A stretch of 41,114 nt of DNA from Hyphobacterium sp. (GTDB taxonomy: Bacteria > Pseudomonadota > Alphaproteobacteria > Caulobacterales > Maricaulaceae): assembly GCA_021604625.1 (NCBI GenBank), contig BQJI01000003.1:1-41114 (forward strand), read 5' to 3'. This document shows, piece after piece, positions 1-9,084 of this stretch. The first letter of the stretch is position 1, and each line of letters begins with the position of its first letter. The notes under the pieces were generated by a model. The model had not been told where the DNA came from. It made no database searches and saw nothing but the letters and a program-made list of their open reading frames with translations. The position numbers and the translations under genes were made by a program.

Positions 1-2
1 AC

Positions 3-1790
3 CCGCTGCTCACCACATGGTGGGCAGAAAACCTTGACGAGGCGACGCATTCAAAACTCCGCTCCATGCCGCTGGGCCTTTTGCCTGACAAGGGACCAGC
101 AATGGCAGAAAGGTTGGAATTCGAGCCTCTTAATCGCCGTCCGCTGTCGGCTCTCTGCGCTCACAGGCACCGCGAAGGCGAGCAATGGGAGCCCCGTCGG
201 CAGGTTAGCGCGCTTGCACGCGAGTCGTGGCAAGGTTGGACCAACATACTGGATACGCCGGTCGACGAACCAATGTTCAAACGCTTGCTGTCACGTCATG
301 CTTTTGTGCTTTGCGTTGAGGGGGGCGGGTTGGACCCCTCGCCCAAGGCGTGGTTGGCATTGTTGCACGGTGCGATTCCCATCATCCGTAGATCGCCAAC
401 CGCCGCCGCATACGAGGATCTGCCAGTCGTCATCATTGACGACTGGAATGACGACAACATCACCGTGGAAAAACTGGAGAATTGGCGAGAACAGCTATCG
501 AGAGAATTTCAGCAGGTTGCGGACTGGCGTCACGACTGGTTTGACCGACTTTCATTCGATTGCCGTTGGAGCCAGTACACTGCCGCACATGATGATCGAG
601 TACGGGCTCTGCGCCCCACGCCGTTCATTTCGTCGCCGGTGGCGGGTGGAGGGTTTGCTTCCGATCAGAAGGCGGGTATTGATCTGCAAAATCAAAACTT
701 CAGTGTAGAGTTTCACGAACCGTTTTCACCTGATACTGCTTCTCGTGGCCTGAATTCTTGTGCGGTATCCAAATATTTCAACAAGGCGGGGAGGGGCATT
801 AACTTGTATTATTCGACAGCGCATCCTGGGTTGGCCCTCGGCGAGGGTGCAGATCTTTCCCAAATGGGCGAAGCTGCAGGCTTTGATTTTAAAACTCTGT
901 CTGAACATCTCCACAGTGACGCGGACGCGATACTTGTAATCTGGGCCGCTCCCGCCGCCCATCTTTTCGCGGCATGTTTGATGGACGGCATGGATTCGGA
1001 CGACGCCTTGCAATGGGTTGAAAGCCGCGCGACCGAAATACTGAACTTGTTCCGGCGAGCACGCCGCCAGGTGCTTATCCTGCCAGCAGATGCAAGTTGG
1101 TTGTCGGTAGCGAAAATTGCCAAGTCCACGCGGGACTATTTCGATCGCCGTATTCAGCCGACCTTTCGGATCGGCGCAGACTTTATGCCGCAACTTGACC
1201 CATCAACGGTACTCCACAGGCTTGTCGGCGCGACTATTATAGATTTGCATCCCAACCTTAATCGCCTTGATCAGGAATTGCGCGCGAGCATGGGGCAAGC
1301 CTCACTCGAACCTGACTTGAAGAAACGCGAAATCAATATGGCCCTGTCGGAGTTGGTCAATTTTTCCCGGGCGATACCATCTCAGGGGCAAGTTCCCGGA
1401 ATCGATGAAGGACCGCAATCTGTCCTGGATGTCCAGCGGTCACTTGTGGCCGAAATTCAGGACGCTTTGATCATCTGCCAAGAGGAATTGGCTTGGTACC
1501 ATAAACTGGCGGCAAGCAAGAAGGGCGGCCTGGAGCAGCGGCGAATTGAACGCGAGTTGTTAGCAATCAAAGAAGAGCGCGACGTATTGCGCACGTTGAG
1601 GTCGGATCTTGAGCGCCAGCTCGAGTGGGCCCGAAATGATGTCGAACAGTTGCGGCACGCTCTGGACGCGACGCGAAATTCAACCTCCTGGAAACTGACA
1701 GCGCCGTTTAGAATGCTTAGAGGTGATGGTGTTTCAAAAAAAAGAAATGAACCTCAGGAAAGCCCGGCGCCTGAAAAAGGTAAAGCGTGA
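3..1790 (+). CDS. Glycosyltransferase-like protein with C-terminal coiled coil, 5' truncated by window
   Basis: The frame is open back to base 3 with no stop, so the gene begins before the window and the ATG at 66 is probably internal. The first ~130 residues look like the C-terminal half of an exostosin or GT-B-type transferase: a GGGLDPSPKAWLALLHGAIP stretch resembles the sugar-nucleotide-binding end of that fold, followed by LPVVIIDDW. The middle (about residues 200-420) matches nothing I recognise. Residues ~470-550 are a charged coiled coil ending in STSWKLTAPFR, a motif often seen after coiled coils in polysaccharide glycosyltransferases. It ends in TGATG, sharing one base with the next gene, so the two are probably translationally coupled. 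A cytoplasmic role in glycan assembly is inferred; the acceptor and donor are unknown. Confidence 0.6.
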   Translation, partial: PLLTTWWAENLDEATHSKLRSMPLGLLPDKGPAMAERLEFEPLNRRPLSALCAHRHREGEQWEPRRQVSALARESWQGWTNILDTPVDEPMFKRLLSRHAFVLCVEGGGLDPSPKAWLALLHGAIPIIRRSPTAAAYEDLPVVIIDDWNDDNITVEKLENWREQLSREFQQVADWRHDWFDRLSFDCRWSQYTAAHDDRVRALRPTPFISSPVAGGGFASDQKAGIDLQNQNFSVEFHEPFSPDTASRGLNSCAVSKYFNKAGRGINLYYSTAHPGLALGEGADLSQMGEAAGFDFKTLSEHLHSDADAILVIWAAPAAHLFAACLMDGMDSDDALQWVESRATEILNLFRRARRQVLILPADASWLSVAKIAKSTRDYFDRRIQPTFRIGADFMPQLDPSTVLHRLVGATIIDLHPNLNRLDQELRASMGQASLEPDLKKREINMALSELVNFSRAIPSQGQVPGIDEGPQSVLDVQRSLVAEIQDALIICQEELAWYHKLAASKKGGLEQRRIERELLAIKEERDVLRTLRSDLERQLEWARNDVEQLRHALDATRNSTSWKLTAPFRMLRGDGVSKKRNEPQESPAPEKGKA

Positions 1791-3220
1791 TGGAATCGCT
1801 CCTTGATCGCACAAATGACCGGTTCGGTTTGGTTATACATATAGGGTGTAGCGAAACGGCAGGGCGCATGTGGCAGAGGCGCGCCGATAATATCGTAATG
1901 GTCGAACCGGATCCACTGCGCGCGGATGCAATAAGGACCTGGCTCGACGAGGGTGGTAAGGGAATGCTCGTCGAGGCCGCTGTCGCAGACCGTCGGGGTG
2001 AAGGCACTTTCAGGCGAACCAGTTTTGGTGACATGAACAGTTTGCGGGTGCCTACAGGCGCATTGACGCTATTTCCTGGACTGCAATCACTGGAAACAGT
2101 GCCGGTAAAGCTGATTTTGGCACGTGACTTGATAAATGGGCGAAATTTGGAATCAATCGAGGGTCGGACCTGCTTGGTGATTGATGCTCCGTCAGAAGTG
2201 CTGGTTGCGCTTGCCGACCTCGTTGATGCTGATGTGCTTGAAAAGATTGACGATATCATTTTGAATGTTGCTGAGATTCCACTTCATGAAGGTGGAGCAG
2301 ACCGTAAGTATCTCGAAAGATGGTTGGTTGAGTCTGGTCTTCGACTTGATTGGGAGACGAATTCGGTTGACCCGGACATCAGATATGCCCGTGTTGAACC
2401 CGACTGGAAAGCCCGGAACACGCGAAACGACCTTCGTGTTCTTGAGTTGACGGAGATCGTTTCGGATTTGCGGGACTCTAATGCAAAAATCTTGGGTGAG
2501 GCGCAGGCGAATTATGCGGCACTGGAGAAATCGCAACAAGACCGGGACGCTTTGAAGGAAGAAGTTGAGGCGTTGAAGGCGGCCAAGGGTGAAGCCTTGG
2601 AGGCGGCGCAGGCGAATTATACGGCACTGGAGAAATCGCAACAAGACCGGGACGCTTTGCGACAGGAAATTGAAGGTCTTCGCCAATCCTATGCTAGTTC
2701 TTCCGAGGAGGCGCAGGCGAATTATGCGGCACTGGAGAAATCGCAACAAGACCGGGACGCTTTGAAGGAAGAAGTTGAGGCGTTGACGGCGGCCAAGGGT
2801 GAAGCCTTGGACGCGGCGCAGGCGAATTATGCGGCACTGGAGAAATCGCAACAAGATCGGGACGCTTTGAAGGAAGAAGTTGAGGTGTTGAAGATTGCGC
2901 TGAACAAGGCTTCTGAGGAGGCGCAGGGCGCGCAAAGAATTCGCTCCGAACTCGAATTGATGCGCGATGACAATAGGCTATCTTTGCGGATTCAGCGCAT
3001 TGCACAGGCGGATCTGGCAGAATTGCAAGACCGTTACGGTTCTCTTGCTGACGAGAAACGAAAACTGGAAGATTTTCTCGATGAGCTTGCTGAAAAAGTT
3101 CAGGAATCTATGAGTGCCAAAGCGGAATTGCCGTTAGAAAAGAAAGCAAAGACAACGCGCTCGCGCGCCAGGACATCCAGCAAGCCCGCGAAGAAAAGCA
3201 GCCAGGCGCGGTCAGAATGA
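1790..3220 (+). CDS. FkbM-like methyltransferase domain fused to a tandem-repeat coiled coil
   Basis: The ATG at 1790 overlaps the upstream stop by one base; a GTG at 1787 is also possible. Residues ~1-200 resemble a FkbM-type SAM methyltransferase: LVIHIGCSETAGRMW at the SAM loop and an acidic VEPDPLRADAI after strand 2. The usual HIDIxG-like motif is degenerate here (CLVIDAPSE), so catalytic activity is uncertain. From about residue 235 to 380 the protein is a coiled coil built from four near-identical 35-residue units (EAQANYAALEKSQQDRDALK), and it ends in a Lys/Arg/Ser-rich tail. The end overlaps the sulfotransferase-like gene by ATGA. It may scaffold or tether neighbouring glycan enzymes through the coiled coil; that is inference. 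Confidence 0.6.
   Translation: MESLLDRTNDRFGLVIHIGCSETAGRMWQRRADNIVMVEPDPLRADAIRTWLDEGGKGMLVEAAVADRRGEGTFRRTSFGDMNSLRVPTGALTLFPGLQSLETVPVKLILARDLINGRNLESIEGRTCLVIDAPSEVLVALADLVDADVLEKIDDIILNVAEIPLHEGGADRKYLERWLVESGLRLDWETNSVDPDIRYARVEPDWKARNTRNDLRVLELTEIVSDLRDSNAKILGEAQANYAALEKSQQDRDALKEEVEALKAAKGEALEAAQANYTALEKSQQDRDALRQEIEGLRQSYASSSEEAQANYAALEKSQQDRDALKEEVEALTAAKGEALDAAQANYAALEKSQQDRDALKEEVEVLKIALNKASEEAQGAQRIRSELELMRDDNRLSLRIQRIAQADLAELQDRYGSLADEKRKLEDFLDELAEKVQESMSAKAELPLEKKAKTTRSRARTSSKPAKKSSQARSE
2501..2930 (+). repeat. 105-bp tandem repeat (four full copies plus a partial fifth) in the coiled-coil gene
   Basis: The unit begins with gcgcaggcgaattatgcggc, and copies start at 2501, 2606, 2711 and 2816, exactly 105 bases apart; a partial fifth starts at 2921. 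Each unit encodes 35 residues, which is five heptads, so copy-number change would keep the coiled-coil register. Copies 1, 3 and 4 are nearly identical at the DNA level. Copy 2 diverges in its second half. Confidence 0.95.
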
Positions 3221-4191
3221 GTTCACCTCCGCCAAAATCTGTGGCTCTGGCATTAAGCGGCAACAGCAATACGCCGTCTCTGGAGGGTGCCGAGCCCGGC
3301 AAACGGGTCGGTCTCAACTGGTTAAACAGTGAGGGCACTCGTCGTCTGAATCAAAATGCTCTAGCGCGTTTGTCCAAACTCCTGAATCAGCGTCCAGCGC
3401 GCAATTTGGAATCCGTACGGACGATTCATCACTTTGCCTGTACGGGCGGAACATTGGTTGCCAGAGGGTTGCAATCGCAGCCGAACACGCTGCTGCTCAG
3501 TGAGGTGGACCCGCTCAGCACGCTACAGTTCAAAACCCAACGTTCGCGGTTTGCGCCCACAGATCCGATATTGTTGGCACGCGGCGCACTCAATCCGATC
3601 GACGATACGACTGCAGTCGAAATGTTCGTGGCGTCGGTGACGGTTTTGAAGGATCGAATGCAGCAGATTGGACGGCATCTGATTTTGCGTGATCATGCAC
3701 ATTCGCAGTTCTGTACCGAATCCGATTGGACAGCACGGCCCAGCTTGGCCCACATGTTGACGGATAGAGTGCCGCTTTGTTCGGTTTTGACTGTGCGTCA
3801 TCCTGTAGATTCGTTTTTGGCACTAGACCGGAATAACTGGGGCCACTTTTCGCCATTCACGCTGGAAGAGTATTCGCGTCGCTATTTGGCGTTTCTATCG
3901 GCATATGAAAACGTTCCGATTGTCAGATACGAGCGCCTTGTGGCTGAACCGGACGAAACCATGCGTGAGGTATGCCAGCATCTCGAATTGAGTTACAATT
4001 CAGACTGGAAGGCGTTGATTTCAGCTGTGAACATGTCAGGAGACAGTGGGCGCCGCGGAGATAAAATCGCACCGCGCCCTCGCCGAGAATACACGGAAAT
4101 GTTGGTGCGCGAATCGCAGGAAAGCGCGTCTTATTCAGAATTATGCCAGTTACTGGAATATGATGATAAAATCAGATGGCCGGAAAGTTGA
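3217..4191 (+). CDS. Sulfotransferase family protein (PAPS-dependent, probable)
   Basis: A 324-residue protein starting in an ATGA overlap with the upstream gene. HHFACTGGTLVARGL at residues ~71-85 sits where sulfotransferases carry the 5'-phosphosulfate loop, although the usual Arg/Lys-Ser-Gly-Ser is replaced. VRHPVDSFLALDRN at ~194-207 matches the 3'-phosphate-binding strand-helix (RxPxxxxxS-type). VRYERLVAEPDETMREVCQHL further on is typical of sulfotransferase C-termini. The likely role is transfer of sulfate from PAPS to a sugar of the surface polysaccharide, in the cytoplasm before export. PAPS-synthesis genes are not in the window. The variant 5' loop leaves some doubt about activity. 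Confidence 0.7.
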   Translation: MSSPPPKSVALALSGNSNTPSLEGAEPGKRVGLNWLNSEGTRRLNQNALARLSKLLNQRPARNLESVRTIHHFACTGGTLVARGLQSQPNTLLLSEVDPLSTLQFKTQRSRFAPTDPILLARGALNPIDDTTAVEMFVASVTVLKDRMQQIGRHLILRDHAHSQFCTESDWTARPSLAHMLTDRVPLCSVLTVRHPVDSFLALDRNNWGHFSPFTLEEYSRRYLAFLSAYENVPIVRYERLVAEPDETMREVCQHLELSYNSDWKALISAVNMSGDSGRRGDKIAPRPRREYTEMLVRESQESASYSELCQLLEYDDKIRWPES

Positions 4192-6053
4192 TGAAGATGT
4201 CAGTGTCCCTATTCATACCGTATTTCAATCCGGCCGATAACGCGAGGAGAAAGGAGCTTGAGCTTTGCCTTTCAAAGAATAGGGCCAATGAGCGTATTGC
4301 GCATATCTATCTGATGATCGATGACGACGCGGAGGTTGATCTGGAAGATGGCCGCGTTACGGTTTTCAGAATGGATAGCCGTCCAACCTACCAAGACTGG
4401 ACCCGTCTCGCTGAAATTTCATCGCCGACCCACATTTCTATTCTGGCCAATGCAGACATCTATTTTGACGAGACAATTAGCCGTCTTGAAGAGCTTTTCG
4501 CTTCCGACCCAACAGCGTTTGTAGCGTTAAGTCGCTACGAACTGGTTGACGACAAATTACGTTTGCACCCCAATCCCCACTGGTCGCAAGATACATGGGC
4601 ATATCTGCCGACGCATGCCTCCAATGCGGACCGCGACCGATGTCTCAATTTTCCACTCGGTGTTCCCCGGTGTGACAATAAGGTAGCGTACAGTTTTGCT
4701 GTCTATGGCCACGCTATATATAATCCCTGCCATCAAATCCGAAGCATTCATGTTCACGATAGCGAATCGAGAACCTATGATAAGAAGGGTGATATGCGAA
4801 TCGTCGGTGGCACCGCTATGGTCCACGCAAGTCAAGACCTCATGGAGCCAGCCAAGCTGGACATCGAGCTCTGGCCGATCCAGTCCGCTCAATTTGAAAC
4901 CGTTAGGATTAACAGATCGCTGGAGCGTTGGGCGCATGAGCGGGGCACGCAGCTTCCGCCTGTAAAGCCCATCGCTCCCGCCATATCCGCGTCGATTGGC
5001 GAACTGCGACTCCCGTCAGTTCAGTCGGCGGAAGTGTCTGCGGGTGCGCCTTCACGTGACAGCGATGTCTATGTTGATAGAAACATCGTTGCTTTTGATG
5101 CCCATTGGCAGCATCCGGCAATCACCGAACAGCACGCCTTCAATCAGATCAGATTGCTCGCGGTGCGTGGCGGAACGACTGCTTATCTAGGCTTTCCTTG
5201 GGCAACCTATATCGATGTCAGCAATCACAACAAAGCAGACAGCAAACGTCTCTCCGCCATGCGCGACGGACTGGGCCGCGCCGTCGAAGAAGTGGCGGGT
5301 CACGAACGTGTCGTGACAGTTTGCCAGCATATTCATATGCTGGATTTTCCCGAGTTGTTCGAAGCGGCCGGAATCACTGACGTCTTTTGGTCTCATGCTG
5401 CGCATGGCCAAATCAAGTTCGGTGCAAACCGCAGTATAAATATACACCCGTTCCCGCTATTCCCGGTTCAAATTCCGGAGGGACCAGAAGTTCCGATCGA
5501 AGAAAGACCGTATTTGTTTTCCTTCGTTGGTGCCAAAGCAACGCCGATTTATCTAACGCAGTCGCGAACTTTCCTGATAGAGGAGCTTGCGGACCATCCA
5601 CGCGGCTTTGTGCGCGATCGTGAAACTTGGCATTACAATAAAGTGGTTTACGATCATCAAGTCCTGTCGCGCGCTCAGAGTCATGCCGGATTGGTCGACG
5701 CCAATGCCTCCGAAGAATTCAAACAGGTTATGAGGAAGACACAATTCGCGTTGTGTCCATCGGGAACGGGCCCCAATTCCATCAGGCTTTGGGAAGCGAT
5801 TGCTGGAGGCGCAATTCCAGTGATTTTGAAAGACACATACAAGTTTCCAGGATCACAGACCATATGGGAACAAGCGTCAATTCAGTGCGGTGAAGACCGT
5901 GAGAGCATCCGCGCCTTGCCCGAGCGTCTCGAGTACATTGCGGCGGATCGGGAAGCGCTCCAACGGCACCGTGCTGCTTTAAAGATTCTGGCAGCGCGAT
6001 ATGGACGCACAAATTTCGTTCCAGATGTGCTGAAGGCGATCCAGACAGGATAG
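4191..6053 (+). CDS. Two-domain glycosyltransferase-like protein with C-terminal exostosin (GT47-like) domain
   Basis: Possible starts are ATG 4176, 4191 and 4197. I prefer 4191 because TGATG shares one base with the upstream stop, the same arrangement as at 1790. The N-terminal ~220 residues begin MSVSLFIPYFNP and include ILANADIYFDE, reminiscent of a GT-A-like fold. Residues ~350-600 are exostosin-like: HIHMLDFPELFEAAGITDVF, YLFSFVGAKA and, near the end, FALCPSGTGPNSIRLWEAIA followed by GGAIPVIL, the conserved donor-binding end of that family. A dual-activity or initiating/branching transferase is plausible. It is the last gene of the four-gene coupled group; a 48-base gap precedes the FkbM gene. 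Confidence 0.7.
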   Translation: MKMSVSLFIPYFNPADNARRKELELCLSKNRANERIAHIYLMIDDDAEVDLEDGRVTVFRMDSRPTYQDWTRLAEISSPTHISILANADIYFDETISRLEELFASDPTAFVALSRYELVDDKLRLHPNPHWSQDTWAYLPTHASNADRDRCLNFPLGVPRCDNKVAYSFAVYGHAIYNPCHQIRSIHVHDSESRTYDKKGDMRIVGGTAMVHASQDLMEPAKLDIELWPIQSAQFETVRINRSLERWAHERGTQLPPVKPIAPAISASIGELRLPSVQSAEVSAGAPSRDSDVYVDRNIVAFDAHWQHPAITEQHAFNQIRLLAVRGGTTAYLGFPWATYIDVSNHNKADSKRLSAMRDGLGRAVEEVAGHERVVTVCQHIHMLDFPELFEAAGITDVFWSHAAHGQIKFGANRSINIHPFPLFPVQIPEGPEVPIEERPYLFSFVGAKATPIYLTQSRTFLIEELADHPRGFVRDRETWHYNKVVYDHQVLSRAQSHAGLVDANASEEFKQVMRKTQFALCPSGTGPNSIRLWEAIAGGAIPVILKDTYKFPGSQTIWEQASIQCGEDRESIRALPERLEYIAADREALQRHRAALKILAARYGRTNFVPDVLKAIQTG

Positions 6054-6101
6054 GCTGCCTGACCGGCATCCAGTAAACCATTAAAGTGAAAGAATCCGAG
6101 T

Positions 6102-6944
6102 ATGGTGCATCACGACCCAATTTTCTCCGAATTTGAAACTGTCCAGGTCGAAGCCGACGGAAGTTCAGTCTACGATTTTCTCGGCATCGGAACACAGGCC
6201 CGCTTCAAGAAAGGATGGTCAAAATTTGTGCCTCCGGCTGGTAAGAAATTCAATGCAAACCTTCCTGTGCTGAATGAGCATTACTTGGATTGGGTGGCGG
6301 TTTTGGAAAGCGTGTCGCGCGCCAACGGCACTTACCGGATTGTCGAACTCGGCGCCGGCTGGGGTACATGGTCCGCCGCCGCGCTTGGCGCATGCCGACA
6401 GAACGTTGCCGTACGAGCTGTAGAGGCAGTAGCAATAGAGGCTGACGTCACGCATTGGCAGTGGATGGAGGAGCATTTCCGATCAAACAGGTTGCTGGAT
6501 CACGGTGTGCATTTGCTCCATGGTGCGGTCGGCGCTGAGTCAGGTGAAATTTCATTTCCGGTGATCGATAATCCAGATGAGGATTATGGGGCATCAACAC
6601 GAAGCGTCGCTGCAGCACCGAAAAAAGTAACGGTGCGAGCCTACACAATAACCGAAGTTCTCGAATACTTGTCTGGGCCAGCCAATTTTGTGCATATCGA
6701 CATTCAGGGAGCAGAATACGATACTGTGCCTGCCTCAATGGAATCCCTTACAACAAAGGCGAAGGCCGTACTTGTCGGCACTCACATCTCGTCCGATCAT
6801 CATCGGTCAATGGTAAAACTATTCCAGGCCGCCGGATGGCGAATACGAATGGACTATGAGCGGGGGCAGGTGTGTCAAACGCCGTACGGCCCGGTGAAAG
6901 TCGGCGATGGCGTTGTCGTGGCAGAGAATCCGAAATTTGATTGA
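6102..6944 (+). CDS. FkbM family SAM-dependent methyltransferase
   Basis: A 280-residue protein. VELGAGWGTW at residues 81-90 is the SAM-binding glycine loop, and VHIDIQGAEYD at ~197-207 is the FkbM hallmark segment. The family O-methylates sugars and polyketides; the polysaccharide setting suggests capping or decoration of a sugar residue. It lies 48 bases after the exostosin-type gene on the same strand, so it is probably in the same transcript. The 3' flank up to the ABC permease (189 bases) is non-coding. Confidence 0.8.
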   Translation: MVHHDPIFSEFETVQVEADGSSVYDFLGIGTQARFKKGWSKFVPPAGKKFNANLPVLNEHYLDWVAVLESVSRANGTYRIVELGAGWGTWSAAALGACRQNVAVRAVEAVAIEADVTHWQWMEEHFRSNRLLDHGVHLLHGAVGAESGEISFPVIDNPDEDYGASTRSVAAAPKKVTVRAYTITEVLEYLSGPANFVHIDIQGAEYDTVPASMESLTTKAKAVLVGTHISSDHHRSMVKLFQAAGWRIRMDYERGQVCQTPYGPVKVGDGVVVAENPKFD

Positions 6945-7133
6945 TTGCGGCTTCCAAGCCGTGCCGGGCCCAGAAAGTGTTCATTAAATGGAATGCGTTC
7001 AGAGGGGGTAGGTATGCGAACAGCTTGACCCTCCAAGGGGGGTGTGGTGATTAGTCACGCGGTCTGACCAAGTTCTTGCGCTTGGGCTGGCCTGAAGCAA
7101 ACAAACACTGCCAGAGAGTATATATTCATCGTA

Positions 7134-7973
7134 ATGCGCGAATCCGAATTACCTCCAAAGTCAGCGGTCGTCACCATAGGGCGTCATGGACTGTCCGATT
7201 TTTTTGCCGACATTTTGCAGGGGATCGGCAAGGTTGATGTCTGGTTTACTTTCGCGATGGACGACATGCAGCAACGCTATCGGCGGAGCGCGCTTGGCCT
7301 GCTTTGGATCATGATGTCCTATGCTTTTTTTGTTGGCGGAATTTCATTCTTTTTTGGTGCCTTCAGTCAGGCCAGTCCGGATCGCTTCATTGCCTATGTG
7401 GCGATCGGCTATGCGATGTTCGCCTTCCTAATGGCTCAGGTACAAGACGGCTGTCAGGTTTTTGTGAACGCCACAACCTGGATCAAAAGCGTTTCAATGC
7501 CGTTTTCAATCCATGTCCTCAGAAGTATATTCAGAGCGGTTTTTACTCTGGCGCTCAATCTCATCGTCGCGTTCAGCGCCATGCTTGTCATGGGCTGGCG
7601 ACCGGAACTGGTAGCGTTTCTGTGTCTACCGGGATTCGTTATCTACCTGATCAATGCGATTGCGATCCAATATACTTTCGGGCTGATTGCCGCGCGTTAT
7701 CGTGATGTCGCTCATCTGACAAATTCTATTACGCGTATAATGATTTTTGTGACACCTGTCCTGTGGGTTCGCGAAGAACTAACCGGGGCGAGAGCCATTG
7801 TGGCCGACCTCAACCCCCTGACCCACTATATTGAAATCATACGCGCGCCGCTTTTGGGGGATGTGCCGCGATTGTCCAGCTGGGCCATCGTTCTTGCCAT
7901 TACCGTGCTTTTGTTGGCGATCGCCAGCGTGACGGGTGCCCATATGCGGCGTCGGCTTCCTTACTGGATATAA
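7134..7973 (+). CDS. wzm: Polysaccharide ABC transporter permease (Wzm/KpsM type)
   Basis: A 279-residue protein with about six hydrophobic helices and the ABC-2 layout of O-antigen/capsule export permeases. An amphipathic N-terminal segment with RYRRSALGLLWIM leads into helix 1, and NPLTHYIEIIRAPLL lies before the last helix; both are typical of Wzm/KpsM. It forms the inner-membrane channel with the ATPase encoded seven bases downstream. Its presence says that the locus exports an undecaprenyl- or lipid-linked glycan by the ABC route rather than by Wzx/Wzy. Confidence 0.9.
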   Translation: MRESELPPKSAVVTIGRHGLSDFFADILQGIGKVDVWFTFAMDDMQQRYRRSALGLLWIMMSYAFFVGGISFFFGAFSQASPDRFIAYVAIGYAMFAFLMAQVQDGCQVFVNATTWIKSVSMPFSIHVLRSIFRAVFTLALNLIVAFSAMLVMGWRPELVAFLCLPGFVIYLINAIAIQYTFGLIAARYRDVAHLTNSITRIMIFVTPVLWVREELTGARAIVADLNPLTHYIEIIRAPLLGDVPRLSSWAIVLAITVLLLAIASVTGAHMRRRLPYWI

Positions 7974-7980
7974 GATTCAT

Positions 7981-8940
7981 ATGTCCCATGTCTCCGTCAA
8001 AAACCTGTTTTTGAATTATCCGCTTTATCAGCAAGCCCCCATTCCCGATAAGCCACAGATTGCACATTCAGTAGATCCGGAAAATAGCGCTCACAATCAT
8101 CGCAACGAAACGCTGATTCGCGGGGGCAATAATGCCATTATCGGTGTGCGCGCACTGTCTGGAATCAGTTTTGAAGTTCCCAGTGGGGGCCGATTGGCGA
8201 TCATGGGAGAGAATGGGTCGGGCAAGACCACGCTGTTGCAGGTTTTAGCGGGCATCTATGCCCCAGATTCCGGCGAGGTTGTTATAGATGGCCAGACGAC
8301 GAGCGTCGTCAATATCAATCTCGGCATGAGCCTCGAAGCCAGCGGCCATAACAATATAACACTACGTGGTCTGGCCGCAGGCAGGAGCCGCAGGGAAATC
8401 GAAGAACGCCGCGCCGATATTGCCGCGTTCTCGGAATTGGGCGAATTTCTTGATCTTCCGGTCCAGACTTATTCTGCAGGCATGCGCATGCGGCTGAATT
8501 TTGCCATAGCCACCGCCTTCCAGCCCGACGTGCTGATCCTGGACGAATGGTTGTCGGCTGGAGATGCTGCTTTTCGCAAAAAAGCCACGGCCCGCATGCA
8601 GAGCTTTGTTGAACAGGCGGGAATACTAATACTTGCCTCGCACAGCCGTGCGCTGATGGAGGCGACCTGCGACCGGGCGCTGTGGCTCGATTGCGGTCAG
8701 ATTCGCGCAGAGGGCAAAGTCGGCGAGGTTGCCAACGCATATGATGAAGAAATGATACGACGTCAAAAGGACAGGGATATCAGAGCTCAGGCCGAACTGG
8801 AGGCTGCGCGGGCGCATGCAACTTTTGTCGGTCAGGTTGATCAGGCCGCGCAAAGCGAAAATGGTCGCAGCCCGAGTGGATTTTATAGTTTTTTCGCGCG
8901 CCTGTCGCGAATATTTTTGCGAGCTATCGGGAGGAAATAA
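7981..8940 (+). CDS. wzt: Polysaccharide ABC transporter ATP-binding protein (Wzt/KpsT type)
   Basis: I start at ATG 7981 (MSHVSVKNLF); the tracked start at 7936 would overlap the permease and adds an unconvincing leader. From 7981 the protein has 319 residues. Walker A GENGSGKTT is at ~76-84, the ABC signature YSAGM at ~164, Walker B VLILDE at ~184 and the switch His in ASHSR at ~221. A ~50-residue N-terminal extension precedes the nucleotide-binding core. The ~75-residue tail is too short for the carbohydrate-binding domain of O9a-type Wzt, so export is probably not gated by a terminal-sugar recognition domain on this protein. Confidence 0.9.
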   Translation: MSHVSVKNLFLNYPLYQQAPIPDKPQIAHSVDPENSAHNHRNETLIRGGNNAIIGVRALSGISFEVPSGGRLAIMGENGSGKTTLLQVLAGIYAPDSGEVVIDGQTTSVVNINLGMSLEASGHNNITLRGLAAGRSRREIEERRADIAAFSELGEFLDLPVQTYSAGMRMRLNFAIATAFQPDVLILDEWLSAGDAAFRKKATARMQSFVEQAGILILASHSRALMEATCDRALWLDCGQIRAEGKVGEVANAYDEEMIRRQKDRDIRAQAELEAARAHATFVGQVDQAAQSENGRSPSGFYSFFARLSRIFLRAIGRK

Positions 8941-9084
8941 TGGTGGCAGCCCGCCAGAAAGCTCCGATAGTTGAATAACATCATGAGAAACGGCAGCTGA
9001 CGCCGCCACGCCGGAAAACCGTTCACGGCGAGCCATGATTTTCTAGGATAAACTAGAATTTCTCTGTAACGGTCAGGTCATACA

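Noticed and set aside
34-708. 224-residue plus-strand ORF at the window start
   Set aside because: It overlaps the longer frame open from base 3, has Arg/Ser/Cys-rich shadow composition and no domain.
2192-2935. 247-residue minus-strand ORF with a repeated RIIRLR pattern
   Set aside because: It is the antisense of the 105-base coiled-coil repeat; the apparent repeats come from the plus-strand gene.
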